This document shows, one piece after another, positions 1 through 9,351 of a stretch of DNA of 46,060 bases (the first letter of the stretch is position 1; every line of letters starts with the position of its first letter). Under the pieces are notes generated by a model, which had not been told where the DNA came from, searched no databases, and worked only from the letters and a program-made list of their open reading frames with translations. The DNA is from Megamonas hypermegale_A (GTDB taxonomy: Bacteria; Bacillota; Negativicutes; Selenomonadales; Selenomonadaceae), in NCBI RefSeq assembly GCF_030371585.1, contig NZ_JAUDCE010000018.1. One strand, 5' to 3'. A program made the translations under genes and the position numbers.

Positions 1-10
1 AGGTGATTTC

Positions 11-1297
11 ATGAAAAAATGGGTTATCAGCTTGGTTGTTATCGTTGTTGCGGCGGTAGTTGCAGTCATGAGTTACGCACCGCTGAAAAATGAGATAGCG
101 CAGCATTTTTTTGCTACGAAGGTTTATGCACTGCTCAATAGTGATGAAGTTATGAATTTGCGTCAGGTCATCACCAAAGACAGCACAAACAGCCGAACCG
201 TCATGTGGCAGTCGCTGAATGACCGTGATGATTTTGTACTGGAATACGGCACCGATACGGAAGGCGAGCTGAACACCGCCGAGCCGGTGAAATCCGTGCT
301 GGATATCGACGGCAAACGAATTTACGTTTACAGTGTCAATTTAACGGGTTTAATGCCGGATACGACGTATAACTACCGTGTCGGTTATGCGGACAGCCGC
401 ACGAACTGGTACAGTCTGCAAACGGCAAGCAGTATGGACAATAATTTTAAAATCCTGATTTTCCCGGACTCGCAGTCAAATGAATATACAGATTGGAAAA
501 ATGTGGCAATGAACGCTTGGCAAAGCAATCCGGACAGCAGCTTTTTTATCAATATGGGTGATTTGGTTGACAACGGTTATAATTTGTCGCAGTGGAACGC
601 CTGGTTTGAGAGTGTGGCGGATATGAATACGAAAATTCCGGTAGCACCGGTACAGGGCAATCACGAATTCTACACGACAGACTGGCAGGTGGATTTGCCG
701 ATTGCGTACGACAGCTTTTTCGATTTGCCGTCAAACGGTACGGATAAATATAAAAATCTGTATTATTCTTTTGATTACGGTGATGTTCATTTTACCGTGC
801 TCAATACGCAGGATGATGAAATCAAGGAATACGAACCGAATTTATTGCAGGATGAGATAAACTGGCTTCGTCAGGATTTGGCTTCCACGACGAAAAAATG
901 GAAAGTCGTTTTAATGCACCGCGATGTTTTAAACTACAGCCGCGATGCCGCGCCGCTTGACGGTGTAAGTTTTTCCCGTCATGGTGAAACGTATATGCCG
1001 ATTTTTGACGAATACGATGTTGACGCTGTGCTGACGGCTCATCTGCATACGTACCGCCGCCGCGCTCTGCTGCGCGATTTTGCGCCGAATGAGCAGGGAA
1101 CGCTGTATATTTTGACCGGTGTTGCCGGAAATGTGCGTTATCCAAATCTTTGGCATGAAAATCTGCTGGATGAATACGTTCCGCCGCAGCCGGAAACGAA
1201 TAATTACATGGTAATGGAAGCGACGGAAAACAGCCTGACTTTTACGGCTTATCTGCCAGATAATACGCAAATGGATACGGTAACAATTCAGAAATAA
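11..1297 (+). CDS. Membrane-anchored purple-acid-phosphatase-like metallophosphoesterase
   Basis: A 428-residue protein with one hydrophobic N-terminal segment (about residues 4-22), either a signal anchor or an uncleaved signal peptide, so the enzyme probably faces outside the cytoplasm. A fibronectin-like N-terminal region (about 50-140) precedes a calcineurin-like phosphoesterase domain. Metal-ligand motifs are visible in order: D153 in FPDS, G183-D184 in GDLVDNG, G216-NHE, H303 in LMHRD, and H344/H346/Y348 in AHLHTYR. This order is typical of purple acid phosphatases that hydrolyse phosphate monoesters at a dinuclear metal centre. The substrate is not evident. An AGGTGA ribosome site lies just before the ATG. 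The gene is convergent with hslO, with a shared terminator between them. Upstream context is outside the window. Confidence 0.85.
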   Translation: MKKWVISLVVIVVAAVVAVMSYAPLKNEIAQHFFATKVYALLNSDEVMNLRQVITKDSTNSRTVMWQSLNDRDDFVLEYGTDTEGELNTAEPVKSVLDIDGKRIYVYSVNLTGLMPDTTYNYRVGYADSRTNWYSLQTASSMDNNFKILIFPDSQSNEYTDWKNVAMNAWQSNPDSSFFINMGDLVDNGYNLSQWNAWFESVADMNTKIPVAPVQGNHEFYTTDWQVDLPIAYDSFFDLPSNGTDKYKNLYYSFDYGDVHFTVLNTQDDEIKEYEPNLLQDEINWLRQDLASTTKKWKVVLMHRDVLNYSRDAAPLDGVSFSRHGETYMPIFDEYDVDAVLTAHLHTYRRRALLRDFAPNEQGTLYILTGVAGNVRYPNLWHENLLDEYVPPQPETNNYMVMEATENSLTFTAYLPDNTQMDTVTIQK

Positions 1298-1300
1298 AAA

Positions 1301-1348
1301 AACAATCTATGTTTCGATTTTAATTTTCGAAGCATAGATTGTTTTTTT
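1301..1348. terminator. Bidirectional rho-independent terminator
   Basis: An 11-bp stem (AACAATCTATG with CATAGATTGTT) is followed by a T run on the plus strand and has an A run before it on the minus side. It serves both the phosphoesterase gene and the convergent hslO. Confidence 0.85.
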
Positions 1349-1349
1349 G

Positions 1350-2225
1350 TTATTTTAATTTTTCGGCTACATGCAAAAGAGCCGTAAGTTCCTCTTTGCT
1401 GAATTGATATTTTTCACCGCAGAAATGGCAGCAGACTTCAGCGTGGCCGTCGTCAATCAGTGACTGCAGGTCGGCTTTGTTCAGCGTTACGAGCATATCT
1501 TCAATGCGGTGTCTGGAACATTGGCATTTGAACGCTAAATCCGTCGTCGTAAGGTATTCAATATCAAAGCCTTTTAAGAGTTCGGCGATAATGTCGCGCG
1601 CATCGAGCCCTTCGTGCACCATAGTGGAAACGGGTTTTATTGCGCCGAGATTTTCTTCCAGTTTAGCAATCGTTTCTTCGCTGGCATCAGGCAGCGGCTG
1701 AATGATGAAACCGCCGGCGGCTGCCGCTTTCAGGTCGGTGTCGACAAGCACGCCGAGCCCTACGCTGGACGGTGTCTGTTCGGAAATATACAGATATGAA
1801 GTTAAATCTTCGGCAATCTCACCCGTTACGATTTCGCAGCTGCCGGTAATCGGGTCTTTCAGTCCCGTAAAGCGGGTGACGGATACAAGACCTGCACCGA
1901 TACCGCCTCCGACATCGAGTTTGCCCTTGCTGTTCAGCGGCAGGTCAACTTGCGGATGCTGAACGTAGCCGCGGACAAAACCTTCCGGCGTAGCGTCGGC
2001 AACGACGTTTCCAAGCGGGCCGTCGCCGTTGAATTTCACAGTCAGGCATTCCTTGTTTTTCAGATTGGCGGCCAGAAGCAGCGCTCCCGTCATGGTGCGT
2101 CCCAATGCGGCCGAAGCCACCGGATAACATTCATGGCGTCTGATGCCCTCGTTTACTAGATTTGTCGTAACAGCGGCATAAACGCGCACACCGTCGGCAA
2201 TAGCTTTTACTAAATGGTCTTTCAT
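1350..2225 (-). CDS. hslO: Hsp33 redox-activated chaperone
   Basis: Hsp33 is a cytoplasmic holdase that binds zinc through four C-terminal cysteines when reduced and is activated by oxidation and unfolding. The protein shows the Hsp33 core and, at its C-terminus, the CxC (CQC) and CxxC (CHFC) zinc pair separated by about 30 residues. Length (291 residues) is normal. I chose the ATG at 2225 because GGGAGG lies just upstream; a further in-frame start 12 bases upstream would sit on that ribosome site. It is a single gene, with a small palindromic repeat between its start and the neighbouring transporter gene. Confidence 0.95.
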   Translation of the reverse strand: MKDHLVKAIADGVRVYAAVTTNLVNEGIRRHECYPVASAALGRTMTGALLLAANLKNKECLTVKFNGDGPLGNVVADATPEGFVRGYVQHPQVDLPLNSKGKLDVGGGIGAGLVSVTRFTGLKDPITGSCEIVTGEIAEDLTSYLYISEQTPSSVGLGVLVDTDLKAAAAGGFIIQPLPDASEETIAKLEENLGAIKPVSTMVHEGLDARDIIAELLKGFDIEYLTTTDLAFKCQCSRHRIEDMLVTLNKADLQSLIDDGHAEVCCHFCGEKYQFSKEELTALLHVAEKLK

Positions 2226-2257
2226 TTTTCCTCCCAATAAATTATATATTATAACCC

Positions 2258-2380
2258 ATTGTGCTAATAAGACATTGAGCCTTTAGCCAGCAGTATAATA
2301 GTTTATATTTGCTCGATGTTGGCACTTAACTTCACTAAATATAAACTATTATACTGCTTTAGGAAATCTACTAGCACAAC
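2258..2380. repeat. R2 palindromic repeat, copy 1
   Basis: A 123-bp imperfect palindrome. The outer ends read TTGTGCTA (2259-2266) and its complement (2372-2379). The central perfect 22-bp stem, beginning AGCAGTATAATAG, occupies 2289-2310 and pairs with 2337-2358 around a 26-base loop. A second full copy lies at about 37760-37883 and the start of a third at the end of the window. It has no coding capacity, so it looks like a MITE or other small dispersed repeat. It fills most of the gap between hslO and the EamA gene. Confidence 0.85.
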
Positions 2381-2404
2381 AGGTATATTATAGTATAACA
2401 TAAG

Positions 2405-3304
2405 TCAGTTAGACATTGTTTTTCTCTTGCGTTTGAGCGGCACGGAAAGTAAACCGAGCGCCAAAAGAACGATGACAAGCCCCGTAAAGGACAGTACGGT
2501 CGGTATTTCGGCGAAGAAGAACACGCCGAAGAACATGGCGGCCACCGGTTCGCTGGAAGCGAGTATCGCCACTTTTCCGGCTTCGATATAATTCAGCGAC
2601 ACAGTGAACAGTATATACGGCAGAATAGAGGTGACGAGCGAATGCAGCAGAAAAAAACCGCTCATCTTAAGCGGCGCACTTTCGATGATATCGCCGATTA
2701 TTTTCCAGTCGGCAAACGGCAGAAGGACAATAGCGACAGCGAGCAGACTGTAAGCAGTGATGGTGAATGAGTGATATTTTTTCATCATGCCGATTTTGGA
2801 AAATATACTGTACGAACCGTAGAAGAATGCGCCGAGTGTGCCGATAAACAGTCCGAACGTTGTCCATTTCACGCTGCCGATTTCCTCCAGCACGCCGCTG
2901 GACAAAACGCAGCCGATTAAAGCCAAAATTACGCAGATGATTTTCTGCTTTGTAAGTTTTTCCTTGAAAAAGACGGCGGCAAGACCGAGAACGAAGACGG
3001 GCGCAAGACAGAGCAGTACAGCGGCAAGCGATAAGGTAAGTTCGTTGATGGCTTCATTATAGCACAGATTTAAGCCGAGCATGCTGAAAATACCGGCGCA
3101 GAGAAATATCCATAAATCAGACAGTTTTATCCGCAGTAGTTTTTTATCCATGATGAACAGACCGGCGAATATAATAACGACAGCAGGAATAACTCTGCTT
3201 TCTACAATGGTCAGGCTGTTCATGCCGAGTTCGGTGAATATCCGCACAAAAACACCGGCTGCGCCCCACATGATGCCGGATAAAATAGGTAAGAGCTGTA
3301 TCAT
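2405..3304 (-). CDS. EamA/DMT-family transporter
   Basis: A 299-residue integral membrane protein made of two EamA repeats (about residues 4-135 and 150-290), predicted as ten membrane helices with a basic C-terminal tail. The family exports or imports small metabolites such as amino acids; the substrate cannot be read from sequence. GGAGA precedes the ATG. It lies 24 bases downstream of the MFS transporter gene on the same strand, so the two are probably cotranscribed. Confidence 0.85.
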   Translation of the reverse strand: MIQLLPILSGIMWGAAGVFVRIFTELGMNSLTIVESRVIPAVVIIFAGLFIMDKKLLRIKLSDLWIFLCAGIFSMLGLNLCYNEAINELTLSLAAVLLCLAPVFVLGLAAVFFKEKLTKQKIICVILALIGCVLSSGVLEEIGSVKWTTFGLFIGTLGAFFYGSYSIFSKIGMMKKYHSFTITAYSLLAVAIVLLPFADWKIIGDIIESAPLKMSGFFLLHSLVTSILPYILFTVSLNYIEAGKVAILASSEPVAAMFFGVFFFAEIPTVLSFTGLVIVLLALGLLSVPLKRKRKTMSN

Positions 3305-3328
3305 AAAAAATCTCCTTGTACTTAGTAA

Positions 3329-4759
3329 TTACTGATTTTGCTGCTGGTATTTCGGCACGAAATATGCGAGAACGAAACAGACAGCGGCTGCGGCGATATT
3401 TATCAGGTAAACGTGATTTAAAGCGAAAAACAGTGCTTCGCGCAATAGTTCATAATACATCGGCGCAGTATTGTCATAAAAATTCTGCATGGTAATGCCG
3501 CTTAAATTATGCTCACTGATGAAAATATCGGCGTAAACGTTGATGACGGCGCCGAGCACGGTCACGCCGATTGTCTGCGCCAGCGTGCGTGTCAGCATAT
3601 TAATTCCGACGGCAGCGCCGCGCTTATCGTACGATACGGAGTCCTGCACAATGAAAGTGAGCGTATTGAGCGTGCCGGAAAAGCCGAAGCCGAAGAAGAA
3701 TACGTATATTGCCATCTGCCAGAGCGGTGAGTCAATATGCAGTGAATTTATCAGGCAGCAGCTGAAAATCAAGATGGCGCAGGCGCACATGACAATGTAT
3801 TTTGCTTCGAATTTCTGCATGAGGCGGGCAAGCGAGACGGAGCTTAAAAACCATGCAGCCGATGTGCCGATTAAAGATAGTCCGGCAACGGTCGCGCTGT
3901 AGCCCATGATGGACTGAATGTGCAGCGGCAGATAAACGCTGTTGGCAATCAGGATAAAGGAAACACCGAATGTAACGGCATTGACAACGAGAGAACTTCT
4001 GTTGAGGATAAACAGCGGGACAATCGGCTCCGGTGTTTTCGTTTCCTGCAAATAAAAAATAATGCCGGAAATAATTGTAATAATGAATAAAATCATGCCG
4101 AGTACAAAGTCGCCGCTTATCGTCATCACGCCGTAGAGAAATGAACCGATAGCGATAGAAAGCAGCAGTGCGCCGAGATAATCAATTTTCGGGTGTTTCG
4201 TCGGTTTCTGTTCGTGTACGTAGCGGCTGAGAATGTAAATGCAGAAAATACACAGCGGAATATTGACGAAGAATATCCAGTGCCACGACAGGTAGTCAAT
4301 CAGAAAACCGCCGAGCAGCGGACCGATAAGACCGGCAACACCCCAGACGGTGCTGATGCCGCCCTGGACGATGGAACGTTCCTCCAGCGTGAAGATATCG
4401 CCGATTATCGTGAAGCCTATCGTCAGGATAGCACCTGCGCCCATGCCCTGTACGGCGCGGAACAGTACGAGCTGGAGCATGCTCTGCGCCAGTCCGCACA
4501 ATATACTGCCGACAAGAAAAATTAAAATACCGATAATGAACATGCGCTTTCGGCCGTACAAATCGGCGAGCTTGCCGTAAATCGGCGTGGAGACGGCACT
4601 GGCAAGCAGATACAGCGAGAAAATCCAGCTAATCATCTCGAAGTTATGGAGGCTTTTGACGATTACCGGCGCGGCAGTGGATACGACGACGCCTTCAAAA
4701 GCGCTCAGAAATATAGCGATTAAAATGGCAAAAGCGATTTTCTGTTTAGTTTTGCTCAT
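3329..4759 (-). CDS. MFS drug/proton antiporter, DHA2 (EmrB/QacA) type
   Basis: A 476-residue multi-pass membrane protein with about 14 helices. MFS motif A is GKLADLYGRKR at residues 62-72. A GPLLGG motif C, characteristic of antiporters, lies near residue 147. The first helix has E22 where many DHA2 members carry the motif D aspartate. Likely role: proton-driven efflux of lipophilic compounds. The start is supported by GAGG eight bases upstream. It is first in a two-gene unit with the EamA transporter. Confidence 0.87.
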   Translation of the reverse strand: MSKTKQKIAFAILIAIFLSAFEGVVVSTAAPVIVKSLHNFEMISWIFSLYLLASAVSTPIYGKLADLYGRKRMFIIGILIFLVGSILCGLAQSMLQLVLFRAVQGMGAGAILTIGFTIIGDIFTLEERSIVQGGISTVWGVAGLIGPLLGGFLIDYLSWHWIFFVNIPLCIFCIYILSRYVHEQKPTKHPKIDYLGALLLSIAIGSFLYGVMTISGDFVLGMILFIITIISGIIFYLQETKTPEPIVPLFILNRSSLVVNAVTFGVSFILIANSVYLPLHIQSIMGYSATVAGLSLIGTSAAWFLSSVSLARLMQKFEAKYIVMCACAILIFSCCLINSLHIDSPLWQMAIYVFFFGFGFSGTLNTLTFIVQDSVSYDKRGAAVGINMLTRTLAQTIGVTVLGAVINVYADIFISEHNLSGITMQNFYDNTAPMYYELLREALFFALNHVYLINIAAAAVCFVLAYFVPKYQQQNQ

Positions 4760-4784
4760 AAAAACCTCCGTTTAGACAGTGTTA

Positions 4785-4830
4785 ATAAAAAGAAGATTTA
4801 TCGCCGCCAAAGCGATAAACCTTCTTTATT
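4785..4830 (-). terminator. Terminator of the molybdenum hydroxylase operon
   Basis: A hairpin with TTTATCGC pairing GCGATAAA, extended by AGAAG/CTTCT, ends in T-rich sequence on the minus strand just past the stop codon at 4863. Confidence 0.75.
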
Positions 4831-4862
4831 TTATATCAGCAGAGATAATGAACTGATTAATT

Positions 4863-7139
4863 TTATTTGTCAAGCATTGCCATAGCTATTTTTTCGCTCG
4901 TAATCGGCAGTTCCTTGAACCAGATGCCGGTCGCATTGTAGATAGCGTGGGCGATTGCCGGCGACGGCGTGTTGATTACGATTTCGCCGATGGATTTGGC
5001 ACCGTACGGACCGGACTGTTCGTAGCTGTTTTCAAACACGACGCGCAGTCTGCCCATATCGAGGCGGGTCGGAATTTTGTACTGCATTAAGGAATTTTCC
5101 GCTACCATGCCTTTATCGTTATACGTTACTTCTTCATACAGCGCCATGCCGATACCCTGCACGATACCGCCTTCCGTTTGTACGCGCGCCAGGTTCGGAT
5201 TAATCGGCGTGCCGCAATCGACGGCTGCGCAGTAATCAAGAATTTCCACATGGCCCGTTTCCTTGTCGAGTTCGATTTCCACAGCTCCTGCCATGAACGG
5301 CGGCGGTGAAGTCGGCATACTGTTCGTTACTGTGTTTACGAGTTCATCGTTGTTGCCGCACATGGAGGCAACGGCGATATCGCGCAGTGTTACGCTTTCG
5401 CCCGTCTGTTTGTTCATAACGGCTGCACCGTCAAAATCCGCAGCGGCTGCGTCGCATTTAAGCATTTTAGCGCCGAACGTCTTGATTTTTTCAATCAGAC
5501 CGAGAGCCGCCTTTTCCGTAGCTTTGCCCGTTACGTATGTCGTACTGGAAGCGTATGAGCCGGAATCGTACGGTGTTGCGGCCGTATCAGCGGCGCAGAT
5601 GCCGATGTCCTCCATCGGGCACATCAGCGTTTCAGCGGCAATCTGTGCCAAAATCGTATCGCAGCCCGTTCCCATGTCGGCGGAGCTGAACGACAGCGTA
5701 TAGTTGCCCTCGTCATTTAATTTTATGCTGGCGGAGCCGACGTCGACGCTGCTGATACCGGAGCCCTGCATAGCCATAGCGATGCCGACGCTTCTGACTT
5801 TGCCATTGCCCATATCGCGCGCCGGATATTTTTCATCCCAGCCAATCATCTGCTTGCAGCGCTGCACACAGCGGTTGAGCGCACAGCTTGTCGCTGTTTC
5901 GCCGTAATATGCCGGCATAATGTCGCCTTCGCGCACCATGTTCATTTCGCGCAGTTTTATCGGGTCGATGCCGAGTTTGCCTGCCAGTTCGTTTACGGCG
6001 CTTTCCACGGCGAAGATGCCCTGCGTCGCCCCGTAGCCGCGGTAAGCACCGGCGCTCATTTTATTTGTGTAAACGACATCGTATTTGAAGCGGAATGCTT
6101 TTAAGTCCCGGTACAGCGGAATGGATTTATGGCCGGAAAGACCGACCGTCGTCGGGCCGTGTTCGCCGTATGCTCCCGTGTTGGAAAGCGTGTATACGTC
6201 GATTGCTTCGATTTTGCCGTCTTTTGTCGCGCCGACACGTACCGAAACTTCCATTTCATGGCGCGGCGAAGAAGCTATCTGGCATTCCGTGCGGGTGAAA
6301 ATTATTTTGGACGGTCTGCCCGTTTTATACGTTACGAATGCCGGAAATACTTCGGCAACGACAGTCTGTTTTGCGCCGAAGCCGCCGCCGATACGCGGTT
6401 TCGTAACGCGGATTTTCGACTGCGGAATATCGAGCGCATGCGCCACGATGCGGCGTACATGGTAGACAATCTGCGTGGAGCTGATGACGTTCAGTTTGCC
6501 GTACGCATCCATGTAGCAGTACGTACAGAACGGTTCCATCATCGCCTGCTGGCATGCTTTCGTATGATATACGCCTTCTACAACGACATCGCAGCCGGCG
6601 AGCACTTTATCCACATCGCCGCCGCTTTCACAGCCGCTGGCGCAGAGATTGCGCTTGTTGTCCGCACCGACAGGCGCAAGCGAACGCCAGTTATCTTCCG
6701 GATGAACGAGATTTTCATTGTCTTTCGCCTTGCGGAAATCGAGTAGCGGTTCCAGCACCTGATATTTTACTTTTATCATTTTTAAAGCTCTGTCGACAGC
6801 CTGCTCCGTTTCGCCGGCAACAATGGCTACCGGGTCGCCGACATAGCGGACGTGTCTGTCGAGGATAAGTCTGTCGTACGGGCTCGGCTCTGGATATGTC
6901 TGGCCTGCCATGGTAAAGCGTTTCTGGCTGACATCACTATATGTGTATACGCCGACAATGCCCGGCACTTTGGCGGCTATCGCCGTGTTGATGTTTTCGA
7001 TGAGTGCATTGGCATGAGGACTGCGCAGCACTTTGACGATGAGGCAGTCGTGCGGTGCAATATCATCAAGATAAACCGGTTTGCCGGTAACGAGTGCCAT
7101 AGCATCGGATTTCATAATCGGTTGATTTACGTATTTCAT
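4863..7139 (-). CDS. Xanthine dehydrogenase family, molybdenum-binding subunit
   Basis: A 758-residue catalytic subunit of a molybdenum hydroxylase of the xanthine dehydrogenase family, which hydroxylates purines or other N-heterocycles using water. Cofactor motifs are visible: GGGFGAKQ at 251-258, AYRGYG at 365-370, and the C-terminal GAKSIGE whose E719 is the expected catalytic glutamate. The gene overlaps the iron-sulfur subunit gene by 4 bases and closes a FAD, 2Fe-2S, Mo operon. The architecture is a separate-subunit enzyme, not a fused one. The substrate is uncertain: purine or xanthine is most likely, nicotinate-type substrates possible. No dedicated maturation factor (XdhC) is adjacent. 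Confidence 0.9.
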   Translation of the reverse strand: MKYVNQPIMKSDAMALVTGKPVYLDDIAPHDCLIVKVLRSPHANALIENINTAIAAKVPGIVGVYTYSDVSQKRFTMAGQTYPEPSPYDRLILDRHVRYVGDPVAIVAGETEQAVDRALKMIKVKYQVLEPLLDFRKAKDNENLVHPEDNWRSLAPVGADNKRNLCASGCESGGDVDKVLAGCDVVVEGVYHTKACQQAMMEPFCTYCYMDAYGKLNVISSTQIVYHVRRIVAHALDIPQSKIRVTKPRIGGGFGAKQTVVAEVFPAFVTYKTGRPSKIIFTRTECQIASSPRHEMEVSVRVGATKDGKIEAIDVYTLSNTGAYGEHGPTTVGLSGHKSIPLYRDLKAFRFKYDVVYTNKMSAGAYRGYGATQGIFAVESAVNELAGKLGIDPIKLREMNMVREGDIMPAYYGETATSCALNRCVQRCKQMIGWDEKYPARDMGNGKVRSVGIAMAMQGSGISSVDVGSASIKLNDEGNYTLSFSSADMGTGCDTILAQIAAETLMCPMEDIGICAADTAATPYDSGSYASSTTYVTGKATEKAALGLIEKIKTFGAKMLKCDAAAADFDGAAVMNKQTGESVTLRDIAVASMCGNNDELVNTVTNSMPTSPPPFMAGAVEIELDKETGHVEILDYCAAVDCGTPINPNLARVQTEGGIVQGIGMALYEEVTYNDKGMVAENSLMQYKIPTRLDMGRLRVVFENSYEQSGPYGAKSIGEIVINTPSPAIAHAIYNATGIWFKELPITSEKIAMAMLDK

Positions 7140-7603
7140 GCCTTTGCACCTCCGTTTTTATAATCGAGAAAGGCGCGAATGCCGCGCAGCTGTCCTTCGT
7201 AACCGGAGCAGCGGCACAAGTTGCCCGCCAGATATTCCAAAATCTGTTCATCCGTCGGATTGGGATTTTCCCGAAACAGCGCAATGGCGTTCATGATAAA
7301 TCCCGGATTGCAGAAGCCGCACTGTTCCGCGCCCTGATTGGCAATAAATGCACCGAACTCAGCTGCTTCTTCCTGCAGTCCTTCCAGCGTCGTCACGTGT
7401 TTGCCGTCGGCGCGCGCCGCCAGCATGGAGCAGGAAAGCACCGGCTTGTCTTCGACGAACACAGTGCAAAGACCGCAGTTGGAAGTGTCGCAGCCTCTTT
7501 TCACGCTCTTGCAGCCGTGTTCGCGGACAAAATCTATGAGCAGCGTATCGGCACTGATTTCTTCCGATAAGCGTTTACCGTTAAGCCATATATTTAAAAT
7601 CAT
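7136..7603 (-). CDS. Xanthine dehydrogenase family, [2Fe-2S] subunit
   Basis: A 155-residue electron-transfer subunit. The N-terminal plant-ferredoxin-like domain shows cysteines in GCxxSNCGLC and a later SC. The C-terminal helical domain shows the second cluster pattern CGFCNPG followed by CRCSGY. This two-cluster arrangement is diagnostic for the small subunit of molybdenum hydroxylases; electrons pass from the Mo centre through it to FAD. It overlaps its neighbours by 4 bases on both sides, indicating translational coupling. Confidence 0.93.
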   Translation of the reverse strand: MILNIWLNGKRLSEEISADTLLIDFVREHGCKSVKRGCDTSNCGLCTVFVEDKPVLSCSMLAARADGKHVTTLEGLQEEAAEFGAFIANQGAEQCGFCNPGFIMNAIALFRENPNPTDEQILEYLAGNLCRCSGYEGQLRGIRAFLDYKNGGAKA

Positions 7604-8394
7604 GCGTCAATTCCCCCTATAGATGATAAAGCACGTTTTGTCAGTACATATGCTAAATGTTTGCGGTAAGCGGCGCTGCCGCGAATGTTGGAGTCGGTCT
7701 TAACCGTTTCTTTTACGTATTGAGCGAATTTTTCCGTACTTTCCGTATTAAGTCCGCCGGCCAATATGTTGTTTTCATCGGCGATGACAGCGGCGCGATG
7801 CGGCGTAGCACCGACAACAGCCTGCCATTTGCCATGATGACGGCTAACAGCTACGGCCAGAACAGGGAAGTCCGTTTTCGTCTGGCGGTGTGACAGGTAA
7901 GCGCAGGCAAGCGGCGTTTTCTTTACGATAATGCGTACGAGCACATCGTTGTCATACGGCATTTTGGCAAATTCACTGATAGGCACAATTCCGGCATGGT
8001 GAAGTTCGGCGTAGGCATCAAGCGCCATAAATACAGTGAGTACGTCGGAAAAACCATAGCGGCCGAAAATACTGCCGCCGACCGTCGCCAGATTGCGGAA
8101 CTGCACGCCGACAATATGGCGCACGGCTTCACGCACGGCATTATGCGTATATTCGTTCAAAGCCGCATTCGTTTCCAAATCGCGCAGCGTAACCATCGCG
8201 CCGATGGAAAACTCGCTGTCTGTTTCTTCAATGGTGTCGAGTTTGAGATTGGAAAGGTCGATGGCGATATTCACATTGCCCGTCTGCATTTTCAGCCAGA
8301 GCATGCCGCCGATGATGCGGTTTGTCTTTTTCTGGTTCAATTCATATGCTTCTTCCAAAGATTGCACTTTACGAATTTCTTTAATTGTAAGCAC
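7600..8394 (-). CDS. Xanthine dehydrogenase family, FAD-binding subunit
   Basis: A 264-residue PCMH-type FAD-binding protein with an N-terminal FAD domain (RIIGGMLWL; ATVGGSIFGRYG near residues 100-115) and a C-terminal CO-dehydrogenase flavoprotein-like domain. It is the electron output module of the molybdenum hydroxylase. The start codon is GTG at 8394, with GGGGAG a few bases upstream. It is the first gene of the three-gene operon. The terminator of the upstream cvfB-like gene lies only 21 bases before it, so the operon promoter must be very close or overlap that terminator. Confidence 0.9.
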   Translation of the reverse strand: MLTIKEIRKVQSLEEAYELNQKKTNRIIGGMLWLKMQTGNVNIAIDLSNLKLDTIEETDSEFSIGAMVTLRDLETNAALNEYTHNAVREAVRHIVGVQFRNLATVGGSIFGRYGFSDVLTVFMALDAYAELHHAGIVPISEFAKMPYDNDVLVRIIVKKTPLACAYLSHRQTKTDFPVLAVAVSRHHGKWQAVVGATPHRAAVIADENNILAGGLNTESTEKFAQYVKETVKTDSNIRGSAAYRKHLAYVLTKRALSSIGGIDA

Positions 8395-8414
8395 ATTAGC
8401 TCCCCTTTCTTACA

Positions 8415-8450
8415 TAAAAAAAGCTATCCGGCAAATACTGTCAGATAGCT
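8415..8450 (-). terminator. Terminator of the yqeK-lytR-rsfS-cvfB unit
   Basis: AGCTATC (8422-8428) pairs with GATAGCT (8444-8450), followed by seven T on the minus strand. Confidence 0.85.
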
Positions 8451-8458
8451 GTTCATGG

Positions 8459-9331
8459 CTACACCTGTTTTAAATAAGTCCAGCCGTCTTTTTGTTCTGC
8501 TTTGCCTTCTTTCATGAGATGACCCAATGCCCGTTTAAAAGCCGCTTTGCTGATGCCGAACCGTTCGCGGATTACTTCAGACGACGTATCGTCGCAGTAC
8601 GGCATTTTGCCGTCGCGTTTTTTGAGTACGTCAAATATCATCTGAGCATCCATATCAATGGCTTTTTCTTTTGCCGGACGCATGGAAACGTTAATTCGTC
8701 CGTCTTCGCGGATGAAGGTTACCCGCGTTGACAGAGTCTGACCGACGCGCGGTTTCTCCGTCATTTCCTTTTTGTCCAGAAAAGCGATATAGCGTTTGTC
8801 CGTAAAAATGAATGCACCCTGGTCCGTAAAATTATAAACGGAACCGGTTACAATATCGCCGATTTTTACATCTTCAGCCGGTCGGGAGGCGCGGCGCATC
8901 TCATCTTCGACTTTCATCGTCATGGCAAGGCGGCCGGATTTGTCCGTATACAATTTTGCCCAGACGATTTCGCCGACTTGCAGTTTGCCGCGCATACCGG
9001 CGTACGGCATAAAGATGCCGCGTTCGGCGCCGACGTCGAGAAATGCTCCGTCCTTGCTCGTATTGATTACTTTGAGGCGGGCAATCTGTCCTTCGCGCAT
9101 TTTCGGTGTGCGCATACTGGCGGTAAGACGGCCGTGCGGGTCTTTATAGAGAAAAACCCTTACTTTTTCGCCGATTTTCACCGGTGCGGTCTGCTGCATT
9201 TTGTGCAGTAGAATATCATCGTTCGTGTTGCCCGTCTGTGCATCGAGAAAAGCACCCATGTCGCTTAAGCGGGCGACTTTCATCGTTACAACCGTACTCG
9301 GCTGATATTTTAATTTATGTTCTGTAATCAA
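8459..9331 (-). CDS. cvfB: S1 RNA-binding protein, CvfB/YitL family
   Basis: A 290-residue protein with three S1-like beta-barrel domains (about 1-70, 72-140, 150-215) and a C-terminal winged-helix domain (about 228-288) containing RFGISKAAFKRALG. This is the layout of CvfB (YitL), an RNA-binding regulator of virulence and global gene expression in Firmicutes. It is the last gene of a four-gene unit, 20 bases after rsfS. The family assignment is firm; the RNA targets cannot be inferred. Confidence 0.88.
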   Translation of the reverse strand: MITEHKLKYQPSTVVTMKVARLSDMGAFLDAQTGNTNDDILLHKMQQTAPVKIGEKVRVFLYKDPHGRLTASMRTPKMREGQIARLKVINTSKDGAFLDVGAERGIFMPYAGMRGKLQVGEIVWAKLYTDKSGRLAMTMKVEDEMRRASRPAEDVKIGDIVTGSVYNFTDQGAFIFTDKRYIAFLDKKEMTEKPRVGQTLSTRVTFIREDGRINVSMRPAKEKAIDMDAQMIFDVLKKRDGKMPYCDDTSSEVIRERFGISKAAFKRALGHLMKEGKAEQKDGWTYLKQV

Positions 9332-9351
9332 TTAATTTACAACCCCGTCGC

